Shown here: one piece after another, positions 34,930 through 43,479 of the stretch | How positions within the stretch are numbered: the first letter of the stretch is position 1 | How the letters are laid out: each line of letters opens with the position of its first letter | Assembly (NCBI RefSeq): GCF_035989305.1 | Contig: NZ_CP108514.1 | Location: 1,116,001 to 1,180,000, forward strand | Reading direction: 5' to 3' | DNA length: 64,000 nt | DNA from: Streptomyces sp. NBC_01233 | GTDB taxonomy: Bacteria > Actinomycetota > Actinomycetes > Streptomycetales > Streptomycetaceae | Position numbers and translations under genes: made by a program | The notes under the pieces: model-generated | Told to the model about the DNA's origin: nothing | Databases searched by the model: none | Seen by the model: the letters and a program-made list of their open reading frames with translations, nothing else

Positions 34930-35877
34930 TCAGCTCCAGGGGAACTTGTCCCGGTGCGCGGCCAGCCAGGTGGAGAAGTCCTGGAGGTCCGGGTTGAGGG
35001 CGCGGACGGCGTCGAGGTCGCGGGCCGCGGTGAAGCGGGCCCCACAGTCGGCGTAGAACTGGAACATGTTGCCGGCCTCGTCGGCGCCCGGGAAGCCCAG
35101 GGCGCGGAAGGCGTCCGGTGTCAGGGGACGGTAGCGGACGGGCTGTCCGAGTGACTCGGTGAGGGCGGCGGCCATGTCGGCGACGGTCAGGTGTTCGCCC
35201 GCGATGCTGACGGTGGCGGGGATGAAGTCGGTGCCGCGCTTGAGGATGGCGAGCGCGGTCTTGCCGATGTCGTCGACTGCGATGCCGGAAAGTCTGCTGT
35301 CGCCCATCGGGAAGTTCAGTTCGAAGGTGCCGTCCTCGCCGCGCTGCGGGGCGAACGCCCCGAACAGATTCTCCCAGTAGAAGGTGGTGCGCAGGAAGGT
35401 GGTCGGTACGCCGTCGTCGGTGAAGTAGTGGTCGGCTTCGGCCTTGCCGTCGAAGTGCGGGACCTTGTAGGAACCCTGGAGCGTGGGCATCCGGTCGTCG
35501 TCCAGCGGAATGCATTCCCGGGTGTCCTCCAGGGTGGACCAGATGGCGTGTTGCACACCCGCCTGCGACGCCGCCCGGGACAGGGCGGCAGCCTGTGCCT
35601 TCTCGTGTGCCGCGTCCATGTCCTCCCAGAAATTGGTCACCAGGTAAGCCCCGTACGTGCCCTCGAGGGCCGCTACCAGGCTCTCCTCGTCATCCAGATC
35701 GGCCTGGACCACCTCGGCCCCGAGCCGTTCCAGCTCCTTGGCCCGGTCCGAGTCCGGCCGGCGGGTCACCGCGCGGACCACGAAGCCGCTGTCCCGGTCC
35801 GCGAGGATCGCCCGCACGAGTGAGCCTCCCTGGTGCCCCGTCGCGCCGAAGACGGTGACGGTTCGCTGCTCGGTCAT
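34930..35877 (-). CDS. NmrA-like NAD(P)-binding protein
   Basis: A 315-residue Rossmann protein of the NmrA/HSCARG family. The nucleotide loop is VTVFGATGHQGGSLVRAIL (residues about 6-24), and AAVTRRPDSDRA-type VRAVTRRPDSDRAKELE follows, suiting NADP. There is no YxxxK catalytic pair typical of SDR enzymes, so it may be a redox sensor rather than an oxidoreductase. ATG at 35877, weak Shine-Dalgarno. Convergent with the chimaeric remnant. Confidence 0.9.
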   Translation of the reverse strand: MTEQRTVTVFGATGHQGGSLVRAILADRDSGFVVRAVTRRPDSDRAKELERLGAEVVQADLDDEESLVAALEGTYGAYLVTNFWEDMDAAHEKAQAAALSRAASQAGVQHAIWSTLEDTRECIPLDDDRMPTLQGSYKVPHFDGKAEADHYFTDDGVPTTFLRTTFYWENLFGAFAPQRGEDGTFELNFPMGDSRLSGIAVDDIGKTALAILKRGTDFIPATVSIAGEHLTVADMAAALTESLGQPVRYRPLTPDAFRALGFPGADEAGNMFQFYADCGARFTAARDLDAVRALNPDLQDFSTWLAAHRDKFPWS

Positions 35878-36134
35878 CGCCGGCACCCACTTTCCTGATT
35901 CCTTCGGCACGCTCCGTGCCCGGCCAGGCATATTCCGCTGCGAAACCTACGTCCACGGGGCCGGCCCCGACCGGCTGTACACGCCGACCCCGCCCGGATG
36001 GGCGTACCTTTCCCCGGTGCTGTGCATGGCTGGCGCGGGCGGGGGAAGGCGCGCAGTGCAAGCAGCACGCGGGCCGTCCCGTCGCAGCGCGGTGCGGTTG
36101 TGTGCTGAGCGTGACGAGGGACGTGGAGAGTGTC

Positions 36135-36620
36135 ATGAACTTCCCGGTACGACGAGGTTCCGGCGACACCATGTGGGCCCGCCCCAGCTGGGGCATGGTG
36201 GACCCCTGGCACGACTTCGAGAACATGTGGAGCCAAATGGGCCGCTTCCTCGAACAGGCCTCCGGCCCTGCCGGAGCGGGCCACGGGTGGATGCCCATGG
36301 CCGAGGAAGAGGAAACCGACGAGGCGTACGTGATCAAGGCCGAGCTGCCTGGTGTTCCGCGCGACAACATCAGCGTCGAGATGGACGGCAACGACCTGTG
36401 CATCACCGGCGAGATGGACGAGAAGTCCCACGGTAAGGTCCTCACCCACCGCAAGGGACGTTTCTCCTACCGCAGCAGCATGCCCAGCCGTATCGACAGT
36501 GAGCGCATCGAGGCGAGCCTCGACCATGGCGTCCTCACCGTACGCATCCCCAAGTCGGGCGAGTCCAAGCCCCGCAGGATCGGCATCCTTGAAGTGGAAG
36601 GCGAGGGAAAGTCCGCCTGA
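36135..36620 (+). CDS. Hsp20/alpha-crystallin family small heat-shock protein
   Basis: A 161-residue chaperone. The N-terminal arm is Trp/Met/Phe-rich (DPWHDFENMWSQMGRFLE), the alpha-crystallin domain spans about 58-150 (YVIKAELPGVPRDNISVEMD, DHGVLTVRIPKSG) and the C-terminal IxI-type motif is in RIGILEVEG. It binds unfolding proteins without ATP. ATG at 36135 after GGAGAG. An Hsp20 gene is a standard member of DosR-like dormancy regulons (HspX). A broken Hsp20 copy lies at 41881-42130. Confidence 0.95.
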   Translation: MNFPVRRGSGDTMWARPSWGMVDPWHDFENMWSQMGRFLEQASGPAGAGHGWMPMAEEEETDEAYVIKAELPGVPRDNISVEMDGNDLCITGEMDEKSHGKVLTHRKGRFSYRSSMPSRIDSERIEASLDHGVLTVRIPKSGESKPRRIGILEVEGEGKSA

Positions 36621-36792
36621 CGGCGTTCCTCGTCGCCGGCAACGGAGCGGGCGGCCGGGCGCCGCCCGCCTTCATCCGCCCAGGAGTGGACGCGGTGGAA
36701 GGAGGTTGACCGGTTCCGGCGCCGGCACGGGCCCGGGAAGGGGCCCCGGCTGAGGGTGCGGCTCGGGCCGCGGTGCCGGCGGCGGCTGGGGA

Positions 36793-37155
36793 TCAGGTCG
36801 GCTGCGGCGGCGCCGGGGGCACCGGATCCGGCCCGCCCGGCGCGGGTACCGAACCGGGCAGCGGCCCGGGCTGCGGACCAGGACCCGGGCCTGGCGCCGG
36901 CGTCGGCGTCGGCGGTACCGGGTCGTTCGGCGGAGTACCCATGGTGGCCCTCCTCTCGTCATGGGGCGTGGGTGCAGCCTGGACGGGCGGCGGCCGCGGC
37001 GGTTCGGGCGCCGGCTCCGGGCCCGGCGCGGGCTTCGGTGCCGGTCGAGGCGCCTGGGGATCTTCCGGCCACGGGTGAGTCGGAGGCGCCGGATGCGGAT
37101 CCCCCGGGTCCCGCGGGAAGGGATGGGTAGGCGGACCGGTGTTCGTCTTCGTCAT
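36793..37155 (-). CDS. proline-rich low-complexity ORF
   Basis: A 120-residue frame made almost wholly of Pro/Gly/Ala/Thr with repeated PGPGPGPQPG-like runs. The ATG at 37155 has no good Shine-Dalgarno, while an internal ATG at 36942 has GAGGAGGGCCACC directly upstream and would give a 49-residue product (MGTPPNDPVPPTPTPAPG). A second proline-rich frame continues to 36672, one base out of register (PQPPPAPRPEPHPQPG), suggesting a frameshifted C-terminus. The function is unknown and coding status is uncertain because low-complexity GC-rich DNA gives open frames readily. Confidence 0.4.
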   Translation of the reverse strand: MTKTNTGPPTHPFPRDPGDPHPAPPTHPWPEDPQAPRPAPKPAPGPEPAPEPPRPPPVQAAPTPHDERRATMGTPPNDPVPPTPTPAPGPGPGPQPGPLPGSVPAPGGPDPVPPAPPQPT

Positions 37156-37195
37156 GGTGTTCGTCCGGTTGATGGCGAACCGGCAGCACTGCCGG

Positions 37196-37666
37196 TCAGG
37201 CACGGTCGGTGTCGTCGTCATCGCCGGTCGTGTCCCGGCGGACGATGACGACCGGGCAGGGCGCGTGCGTCGCGCACTGCTGACTGACCGAGCCCAGCAG
37301 CAGGCTGGCGAAGCCTCCCCGGCCCCTGCTGCCCACCACCAGCAGCTCGGCGCCGGCCGACGCTTCGATCAACGCGTCCGCGGCGCCGCCCCGAACCAGA
37401 TGCTGTTCCAGGGGTACGTCGCCGACCTGGAGGATCACCTTCCGGATCTCATCGTCCAGGTCCTGTCTGGCCAGGCCCTCATCGAAGTCGGCGTCAACCG
37501 CCGGAGCGGACCAGCCCGCGGCGCCGGGCAGGTCATAGGCGGCGACAGCGTCGACCGTCGCCCCGATCAGGCGGGCGTGCCGTACCGCCCACCGCAATGC
37601 CTCGTAAGAGGCCGGCGAGCCGTCAACGCCCACCACAACGCGGGAAGTCGGGCCGCTGATGTCCAT
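37196..37666 (-). CDS. universal stress protein, single UspA domain
   Basis: A 156-residue UspA-fold protein. The N-terminus VVVGVDGSPASYEALRWA and the ATP-binding loop VVGSRGRGGFASLLLGSVSQ (G-2x-G-9x-G-S) are canonical, so it should bind ATP like Rv2623. ATG at 37666 after GGAGGAGGG. It is followed 19 bp... upstream by the CBS gene at 37686 on the same strand, so the two form an operon. Confidence 0.94.
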   Translation of the reverse strand: MDISGPTSRVVVGVDGSPASYEALRWAVRHARLIGATVDAVAAYDLPGAAGWSAPAVDADFDEGLARQDLDDEIRKVILQVGDVPLEQHLVRGGAADALIEASAGAELLVVGSRGRGGFASLLLGSVSQQCATHAPCPVVIVRRDTTGDDDDTDRA

Positions 37667-37685
37667 GGCCGTCGTCCCTCCTCCT

Positions 37686-38105
37686 TCAGGTGTTGGGCTG
37701 TGCCGCGCTGATGTCGGCGAGTGCGGAGTGCCGGTCGCGGTCGATGGCGAGGTCCCCCAGGGACACGATGCCGATCGGGCGGTCGTCCTCGACGACGGGG
37801 AGTCGGCGCAAGGCGTGCTCACGCATCAGTTCCACGGCCCGCTCGGCGTCCTCGTCGGGCCCCATGGTGACCATCTGCTTGCTACAGATCTCGCTCACCG
37901 TCGTCTGTTCCGGGTCCATTCCGTCCGCGATGGCCCGCACGACCAGGTCGCGGTCGGTGAGCAGGCCGGCGAGATGACCGTCGTCCATGACCAGGACGTC
38001 GCCGATGTCGTCCTCCCGCATCCGGCGAGCGGCCTCGTGCAGGGAGCTGAGTTTGCCGACCTTGACCGGTGTCCCGGTCATGATCTCTCGTACCTTCTTG
38101 CTCAC
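37686..38105 (-). CDS. CBS-pair protein (Rv2626c/HRP1-like)
   Basis: A 139-residue protein consisting of two CBS repeats: VREIMTGTPVKVGKLSSLHE ... GHLAGLLTDRDLVVRAIADG and VSEICSKQMVTMGPDEDAER ... DRPIGIVSLGDLAIDR. This matches hypoxic response protein 1 architecture. GTG at 38105 has AAGGAGGAAGCC upstream. CBS pairs bind AMP/ATP/SAM. It is the first gene of an apparent two-gene operon with the universal stress protein. Confidence 0.93.
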   Translation of the reverse strand: MSKKVREIMTGTPVKVGKLSSLHEAARRMREDDIGDVLVMDDGHLAGLLTDRDLVVRAIADGMDPEQTTVSEICSKQMVTMGPDEDAERAVELMREHALRRLPVVEDDRPIGIVSLGDLAIDRDRHSALADISAAQPNT

Positions 38106-38158
38106 GGCTTCCTCCTTGATATGGGGGCGGGTCTCGGCTGGATGAGAGGCCCTCGCCT

Positions 38159-38173
38159 CGACCGGTCCGGTCG
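38159..38173. promoter_or_regulatory. 15-bp palindrome upstream of the CBS-usp operon
   Basis: CGACCGGTCCGGTCG is a perfect inverted repeat around T38166, 54 bp upstream of the CBS GTG. It could be an operator. GC-rich chance palindromes are common here, so confidence is limited. Confidence 0.35.
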
Positions 38174-38196
38174 GGGGTACGGGGAGTTCGGGTGCG

Positions 38197-38640
38197 GTGT
38201 TCTCCAGGGGTACGGCCGGGCCGCAGACGATCCGAGCTGGATGGCGGGGCCCGGAAGGACGGCGCCGAGGAGCCAGTCGGGTGCCACGCGCACGCGGTTG
38301 CCTGGCATCACGAGCAGGTGATGGCCGCACGTCAGGGCTTTCGCGCCGCCGGACCGGGCAGCACCGGCCCGAAGGGCTTCGCAGCGCTTGTTCACGCTGC
38401 CCACCGTGAGGAGCAGCCGGTCGTACGGGCTTCCCCCAGCAGCACCCGAACGTCCGGCAGCGCAGTGGCCAGGGGGGCGGAGACCCGGCGGGGTTCCAGT
38501 ACGCCCGTGGCCACCTCGGCCGGCAGCGGCACGTACGGGAAGTCGTCGGTGGGCTTGAGCAACGTGACGGCGGCGCGGGCCGCGGAAGCCTGCGAACCCG
38601 CCCCCGGTGATCAAAATCCGCGGCCGGTCCACAGGCAGCT
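38197..38640 (-). pseudogene. type II NADH dehydrogenase-like flavoprotein, heavily deleted
   Basis: Minus-strand pieces match NDH-2/Rv1812c-like flavoproteins in order but with large gaps and frame changes. RPRILITGGGFAGF (FAD-binding start) is near 38615, PYDRLLLTVGSVNK near 38400, and the C-terminal TCGHHLLVMPGNRVRVAPDW and LLGAVLPGPAIQLG are at about 38230-38330. A full protein would be about 400-450 residues; only about 130 remain. It cannot encode an active enzyme. Confidence 0.75.
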
Positions 38641-38779
38641 TCTCCCCACGACGGGGTGGCGACGTCCCGGCCATCCCGCGCGGAAGCCGTCCACCGCTCA
38701 CCACCGCGCCTGCCCGAACGAGGCATCCCCAAACAGCGGTGGATGTCCCTACCAGTAGGCCCGCGTACATCTACAGCCA

Positions 38780-38990
38780 CCTCACCCAAAGTGGGCGTGC
38801 GGCCACACTGCGACCCGTCGGGGCACGGCGCGTCCCCGGCACCTCGGGGGCGACGAAGACATCCACTAGCTCGGCGGGGCGTTCGGCAAGCCATGCGGCG
38901 ACCCGTGGCCGCCTCACAGTCGGACAGCAGATCCACAGGTCTACGGGTTTCCACATCGACCCAAGCAGTCCCGTAGAGACGGCCCCTCGG
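38780..38990 (-). mobile_element. ISL3-family transposase remnant
   Basis: Minus-strand sequence YGTAWVDVETRRPVDLLSDC followed, after a frame change, by VAAWLAERPAELVDVF matches the conserved start of the ISL3 DDE domain (GTxLVDVETRRPVDLLPDRE, AAWLAERPG). Only about 65 codons survive, and no inverted repeats were found. It marks a past insertion next to the NDH-2 remnant. Confidence 0.65.
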
Positions 38991-39198
38991 GCACATGGCA
39001 CGTCGCGGAACGGCCGTATGCGGCACGCCGCCTCCACCACCCCGAGAGCCCTGCGCCGCCGAGTTCCCCTCATGAAAGCCTCGGAGGTGAGGAGCACAGG
39101 GCCATGCAGTCCCACGGGGAGGCCCGCTCGGCCCTCGCAGGGTCCAGTACCCCGACCTAGGATGAACGACACGGAGCCAGGCAGAAAGGAGCCGGACA

Positions 39199-39690
39199 AT
39201 GAACGTGTCCGCATCCATGTCCGCGCCCGCAGTGTCCGTCAGCGCCACGACGACCATCGGCGAGGCGGCCCGCCGCATGGACGTCTATGGCGTCGGCTGC
39301 CTGGTTGTGACGGAGGGCGAAGGACTTCGCGGCATCGTCACCGACCGTGACATCGCGGTGCGCGCGGTGGCCGCGGGGCTCGACCTCGACGAACCGGTAA
39401 GGGAGATCATGACCACCCCGGTTGTGACCGTCGCCCTTGCCGACGAGATCCACACCGCGTACGAGACGTTCCGCAACAGCAGCGTCCGGCGCCTTCCCGT
39501 CCTCGACGGACAACGTGTCGTGGGCATGCTGACGGTGGACGATCTGCTGATGGACGTCTTCCGGAGGGTGGCGGACCTGCTCGGCCCGGTCGCCTGGAGC
39601 GTCCTTGAGGAGCCTCCTGGTCCCCGGGACGAAATCGGCCCGCGCGCACCAGTCGACGGTATCGGCCCGGCCGACTCTCAAGGGCCCTGA
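39199..39690 (+). CDS. CBS-pair protein
   Basis: A 163-residue protein with two CBS repeats (SVSATTTIGEAARRMDVYGV ... LRGIVTDRDIAVRAVAAG; MTTPVVTVALADEIHTAY ... RVVGMLTVDDLLMDVF) and a 35-residue Pro/Gly/Asp-rich tail. ATG at 39199 has AAAGGAG upstream. It is distinct in sequence from the CBS protein at 37686. It probably binds adenine nucleotides; the partner is unknown. Confidence 0.92.
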   Translation: MNVSASMSAPAVSVSATTTIGEAARRMDVYGVGCLVVTEGEGLRGIVTDRDIAVRAVAAGLDLDEPVREIMTTPVVTVALADEIHTAYETFRNSSVRRLPVLDGQRVVGMLTVDDLLMDVFRRVADLLGPVAWSVLEEPPGPRDEIGPRAPVDGIGPADSQGP

Positions 39691-40065
39691 TCGCGCGGTG
39701 CACGGCCGTCAGCCGCCCACCACCGTTCTCCGTTCCGAGCCCAAGGCTTTCAAGGAAACACCTGCCACTGACTACGCGTACGCGCAGTACATCGTGATGG
39801 CCCGCCTCCGTCTGCGGGATGAACTGCGAGGGGCGAGTTCCCAGCGACGGAGCGGGTTCCCCCGATGAACGCTGACACCTCCCCGCCGATTTCCGGCACG
39901 CCCACGTCGGAGAAATGAACCACCGGAGCTGAGTATCACCATGGCCCATCCCCTCGATTCGGCGTTGCACCTCCCGGAGCACCGCGCCGACCCAAAGCAG
40001 CACAGGAATCGCTTGCCCCCACACCTCGCCCACAGGCTCCTCCCCGTGACGAAGTGGATCGCCCA
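39691..40065. other. 375-bp stretch without recognisable gene
   Basis: Between two convergent genes I see only short frames without family resemblance. No terminator of note and no repeats were found. Confidence 0.4.
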
Positions 40066-40605
40066 TCAGCCCAGAGCCGTGCCCCAGGCCTTGGCGCGGT
40101 CGAGCTCCCCTTCACGGAGGGGTCCCTCGGCGTCCTCGGTGATGAACCCCTCCGGTTCCGCGACGAGTCGGTAGCCGTGAACTCGCAGCCGGCGAGCAAT
40201 GGCGGGTGCCGCGCCGCCGGCGAACCGGAAGTCCCCTCTCGTGTCGAACGCGGCAGCGCGCACGTCGCCCCGCGTCTGGAGCAGCTCGTGGAACCAGTCA
40301 CGAAGCCCAGGCCCCTCCGCGTCTTCCTCCGCCTCGTGCCGGGGCCTCTCCGATTCGTCCTCTGCCTGCTTCTTCTCCGACTGCAGTCCGATCTTCCGCG
40401 ACAGGCCCGATGGCATGCCACGCATGTGGGTCGGGCCACCCACGATGAGCAGGTCGGCCGAGCCGACGCGTTCCCGGTCGGCCTTGTCCACTCGCACGCA
40501 GTCGACCTCGGCATCCGGGCGGGCCTCCCGTACTCCGGCACCGATCGCCTCGGCTACCTGGCGCGTGTTCCCGAACAGGCTCTCGTACACGATCACGACG
40601 TGCAT
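40066..40605 (-). CDS. flavodoxin-like protein
   Basis: A 179-residue protein. The FMN phosphate loop is VIVYESLFGNTRQVAEAIG (residues 4-22) and the isoalloxazine-contact loop is LLIVGGPTHMRGMPSGLSR. A charged insertion (residues about 75-100, EKKQAEDESERPRHEAEEDA) separates it from the C-terminal half. This insertion is typical of stand-alone actinobacterial flavodoxins. ATG at 40605 after AAGGAGATGAG. It likely serves as a low-potential electron carrier in the stress island. Confidence 0.92.
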   Translation of the reverse strand: MHVVIVYESLFGNTRQVAEAIGAGVREARPDAEVDCVRVDKADRERVGSADLLIVGGPTHMRGMPSGLSRKIGLQSEKKQAEDESERPRHEAEEDAEGPGLRDWFHELLQTRGDVRAAAFDTRGDFRFAGGAAPAIARRLRVHGYRLVAEPEGFITEDAEGPLREGELDRAKAWGTALG

Positions 40606-40959
40606 CGCATCTCATCTCCTTGAGGGCTTGGCGCCTCTGCGTCCCGGATCACCGCACCCCCGCCGTCCGCGGACACTCCCCTCGTTCGCAACTCTGCCTG
40701 AAGGACGATGCCTACGCCCGCGAGGACAAGTCTCCGATAGCGCCCGCTTCGGGCGGTGGACGACCCCGCAGGCGGTGCGCGCTTCGCAGAGCAACGCTGC
40801 GCCCCAGGGGTGTGCGACGAGCGCGCGAGATCGGCGATACGCATCACTGCGGCGTGGACATCGGGCGGCGATGCGTACTCATCATGGCCTCCTCGGGCCG
40901 GATGTCTCCAGACTGGGCGAGTTGCCCGGCCCGGTGCTGGAGTCCAATGGTCCTCGTCG

Positions 40960-41288
40960 AGGGGCCGACCGGGCCATTCGGCTCGGTTCCCGTGCGTGAC
41001 GCGGGCGCCCCGAAGCCGGCGGTGATCGAGAGCCTCGGTCCCGGCGAGCCGGTCGGCTGGTCCTGGCTGTTCCGCCCCTACATCTGGCACTTCGGCGCCG
41101 AGGCGATGACCCCGGTACGCACCCACGAGTTCGACGCCGCGGCCGTGCGGATGATGACGGACGCCGACCCGGCCTTCGGGTCCGCGATCGGCCACTGGGT
41201 GGGCCAGGTGCTCGCTCACCGGCCAGTCGCCGCCCGGATCCGTTTGCTCGACCTCTACGCCCCCCACGGGAGCGGCAGCAGGCTGTGA
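40960..41288 (+). pseudogene. Crp-like cyclic-nucleotide-binding protein, N-terminally truncated
   Basis: From about 41010 the frame reads AVIESLGPGEPVGWSWLF, PPY-like RPYIWHFGAEAMTPVRTHEF and VLAHRPVAARIRLLDLYAPH, ending at 41288. This is the second half of a stand-alone cNMP-binding-fold protein that usually has about 150 residues. The first half (beta-roll start) is not found, and upstream sequence is non-homologous in all frames. An ATG at 40885 opens the frame but not at a homologous position. Confidence 0.7.
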
Positions 41289-41323
41289 GCCGCACCGGAC
41301 GGAGGGCATCCAAGGAGCCGGTC

Positions 41324-41395
41324 ATGCCGGCAACCCGCTACACCGTCAGCGACGTGATGCCGCATACGGCCGTCGCAGTTGGCCGTGCCCCCTGC
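41324..41395 (+). pseudogene. CBS-domain protein, first 20-25 codons only
   Basis: ATG at 41324 is preceded by AAGGAGCC and begins MPATRYTVSDVMPHTAVAVG, the classic start of a CBS-pair protein. Homology ends at about 41386 where an IS3-type transposase tail begins. It lies 35 bp after the Crp-like remnant, so the pair were probably co-transcribed before the insertion. Confidence 0.7.
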
Positions 41396-41540
41396 GCAGG
41401 CACAAGACCTTCGGCTATCGCACTCCGGCCGAGACCAGGCAGCGGCATCAGCACGCCCTCGCGGCATAACGCGGTTGTAGATGGTCTCGATGAAGTGGAA
41501 CTCCTCGGAGTACCGCTTCGGGTACTTGTTTCCCACCTGC
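41396..41540. mobile_element. IS3-family scar: three transposase scraps in two orientations
   Basis: On the plus strand, 41403-41468 reads TFGYRTPAETRQRHQHALAA and stops, the C-terminus of an IS3-type OrfB. On the minus strand, directly abutting, come FHFIETIYNR (an OrfB segment normally just before that tail) and, read upstream of it, MGNKYPKRYSEEF, the N-terminus of OrfA (GTG at 41536). The element has lost nearly everything and one end is inverted relative to the other. Confidence 0.7.
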
Positions 41541-41580
41541 TACTTCCTCTGGAACCTCAAGATCCCACTCTCCAGGTGTC

Positions 41581-41802
41581 CACAGGTTCTTCGACCTGCC
41601 CGCCCATCCCACAGGGGCACCCGAGCACTGGGGCCAGGAGGTCCTCCGGCACGCTCTCATGGGTCAGGCCGTTGCCGTTGCCGCACGAATCGAAGCGCTC
41701 ACAGTGGACGAGGCCACGTCCGTCCACCAATCGGCCACCGGCAGCCCCCGACAGAAGATGCTCTTGGTGGATCCACATGCCGAGGAACAGGCCCAGCCGT
41801 GA
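41581..41802 (+). pseudogene. unidentified coding remnant
   Basis: An open plus-strand frame of 73 codons starts without a start codon at the IS3 scar (RFFDLPAHPTGAPEHWGQEV) and ends PHAEEQAQP before a TGA at 41800-41802. Third-position GC and amino-acid composition look like a real protein. I do not recognise it; it is probably the 3' end of the gene interrupted by the IS3 element. Confidence 0.4.
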
Positions 41803-41880
41803 GCCGGAATGCGGGTGACATCAGACTGTTTCAGTATGGAAATCGGATCGGACGTGTCGCTGCCCACGGAGGTGAGTGCG

Positions 41881-42130
41881 ATGACGCTTCCCGCGCGGCG
41901 CCGGACCGGTGGCCCGGTGGAGCCGGACGAGTTCTTCGGCCGCACGCACCAGTTCCCTGGGGTGCCACGGGCACGGCACACGCCGTTCCGGCCGATTCGG
42001 GTACCGGTCCGTGCTCCCCTCAGGAGTGAAGACCGAGGATGCCGCTGCCACCTTGGCCGACGGCGTGCTGCCGGTCACCGTTCCCGAGGCCCGAGCAGCC
42101 ACGGCACGGGGCGGGGAACGGGCTCCGTGA
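41881..42130 (+). pseudogene. Hsp20 small heat-shock protein, internally deleted
   Basis: ATG at 41881 after GGAGGTGAGTGCG begins MTLPARRRTGGPVEPDEFFG, a typical Hsp20 start. In another frame at about 41975-42130 the C-terminal part follows: RRSGRFGYRSVLPSGVKTED and LADGVLPVTVPEARAA. The central alpha-crystallin domain is missing. A functional Hsp20 exists at 36135, so loss would be tolerated. Confidence 0.7.
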
Positions 42131-42344
42131 GCCCGCACGAGAGGACAGCGTGCGTGGCCGGGCCCCACGCGCTCAACGCCCGGCGCGGTGGTCAGGAGCC
42201 GAAGCTGTCCCCGGCAGCGGCCGGGATCGGGATCGACCGCAGCACGTGGGAACAGGCCCCGATCTCCTCAGGCTGCCACGAGCGGGGCCGTGCCCGGCAG
42301 GCGGTACACCGGGCAGGGGCCGGCGCGACCACCCGGGCACCGCG

Positions 42345-43388
42345 ATGAGCACGTCCGCGACGCCGGACCCCACCACAACCAGGACCACCAACGGTGCAGG
42401 AGGATCCGGAAGTGCGGCCAGGCCGTCGATCCTCACCTTGACGATGAATCCCACGGTCGATCTCTGCTGGGAGGTCGGACACCTGGAGGGCATCGGCAAG
42501 AACCGTGCCCGGGTCAGGTCGGTGGCCGCCGGGGGCGGAGGGATCAACGTCGCCCGTCACGTCGTGCGGCTCGGAGGACGAGCCACCGCCGTCCACACCG
42601 CCGGAGGCGAGGTCGGCCAGCGCCTGAGCCGGCTGCTGGACGAAGAGGGCATCGACCACGTCGCCGTCGACATCCACGACGAAACCCGCGAAGCACTCGT
42701 GCTGTTCGAGTCCGAATCGCGCCACAGCTACCACATCGTGCCACCCGGCCCGCAACTGCACGACCACGAGGGGCAGCGGTGCCTGGATGTGCTGGAGCGG
42801 GCCGTTGGCGGTTGCCCGTACGTCGTGGCCAGCGGCAGCCTGCCCGGCGGCTTGCCCGACGACTTCTACGCGGCCGTCGCCCGCCGTGTCAAGGAAGCCG
42901 GATCCCGGCTGATCCTGGACACCTCCGGGCCGGCGCTTCGCGGAGCACTCGCGGAGGGCGTGTTCCTCTTCAGGTGCAACCGGACAGAGGCCGAGAGCCT
43001 GACCGGTCGGCCCATCCGCAGCTTCGACGACGCCCGAGCCCTCAACGAACGCCTGCTCACCACAGGGGCCGCCGAGATCGCCGTCACCACCCTCGGAGAG
43101 CTGGGCGCACTGTGCTCGACCGGCCACGGCCACACCGAGCTCTACGCGCCGCCGCTGCCCGGCGAGCCTCTGAGCGATGCCGGCGCAGGAGACGGCATGG
43201 TCGCAGCCCTCACCACGCAGCTGGCCGCCGGAGACGATCCCGTCAGCGCCTGCGCGCTGGGGGTGGCCACCGCCGCAGCAGCGATGCTCACCCCCAGCAC
43301 CGAACCCTTCGACACGGACGTGGCCCGGTCCCTCCGCTCCCAGGTGAGGACCAGGTTCCACACCGATGCACGACGCCGAGGCCTCTGA
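42345..43388 (+). CDS. PfkB-family sugar kinase (1-phosphofructokinase/Pfk-2-like)
   Basis: A 347-residue ribokinase-fold enzyme. The N-terminal sugar-binding stretch is ILTLTMNPTVDLCWEVGH, AGGGGINVARHVVRLGG forms the substrate lid, and the catalytic anion-hole motif LSDAGAGDGMVAAL near residue 285 carries the base Asp. A 27-residue Thr/Gly-rich N-terminal extension is unusual. ATG at 42345; no strong Shine-Dalgarno. PfkB (Rv2029c) is a DosR-regulon enzyme in M. tuberculosis, consistent with this island. Fructose-6-phosphate versus fructose-1-phosphate cannot be decided. Confidence 0.92.
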   Translation: MSTSATPDPTTTRTTNGAGGSGSAARPSILTLTMNPTVDLCWEVGHLEGIGKNRARVRSVAAGGGGINVARHVVRLGGRATAVHTAGGEVGQRLSRLLDEEGIDHVAVDIHDETREALVLFESESRHSYHIVPPGPQLHDHEGQRCLDVLERAVGGCPYVVASGSLPGGLPDDFYAAVARRVKEAGSRLILDTSGPALRGALAEGVFLFRCNRTEAESLTGRPIRSFDDARALNERLLTTGAAEIAVTTLGELGALCSTGHGHTELYAPPLPGEPLSDAGAGDGMVAALTTQLAAGDDPVSACALGVATAAAAMLTPSTEPFDTDVARSLRSQVRTRFHTDARRRGL

Positions 43389-43479
43389 CCCTGCCCGCCG
43401 TACGGCGATTCGACAGCGAGATCGCGACACACCGGGAAGCACCGACGCAGCCCACCGACGCCGAAGGCCGAATCGGCGA

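Noticed and set aside
38102..38770. A 222-residue minus-strand protein
   Set aside because: Homologous pieces of an NDH-2-like protein are separated by non-homologous sequence and deletions, so it was called a pseudogene rather than a gene.
39085..39115. GGGCC-N5-GTCCC dyad upstream of the CBS gene at 39199 as a DevR box
   Set aside because: Spacing is one base longer than the mycobacterial consensus and I found no clear matching sites upstream of the other island genes by eye.
37686..39278. N-terminal extension of the CBS protein to 530 residues
   Set aside because: The GTG at 38105 has an ideal ribosome-binding site, and the extension runs through pseudogenes and an IS remnant.
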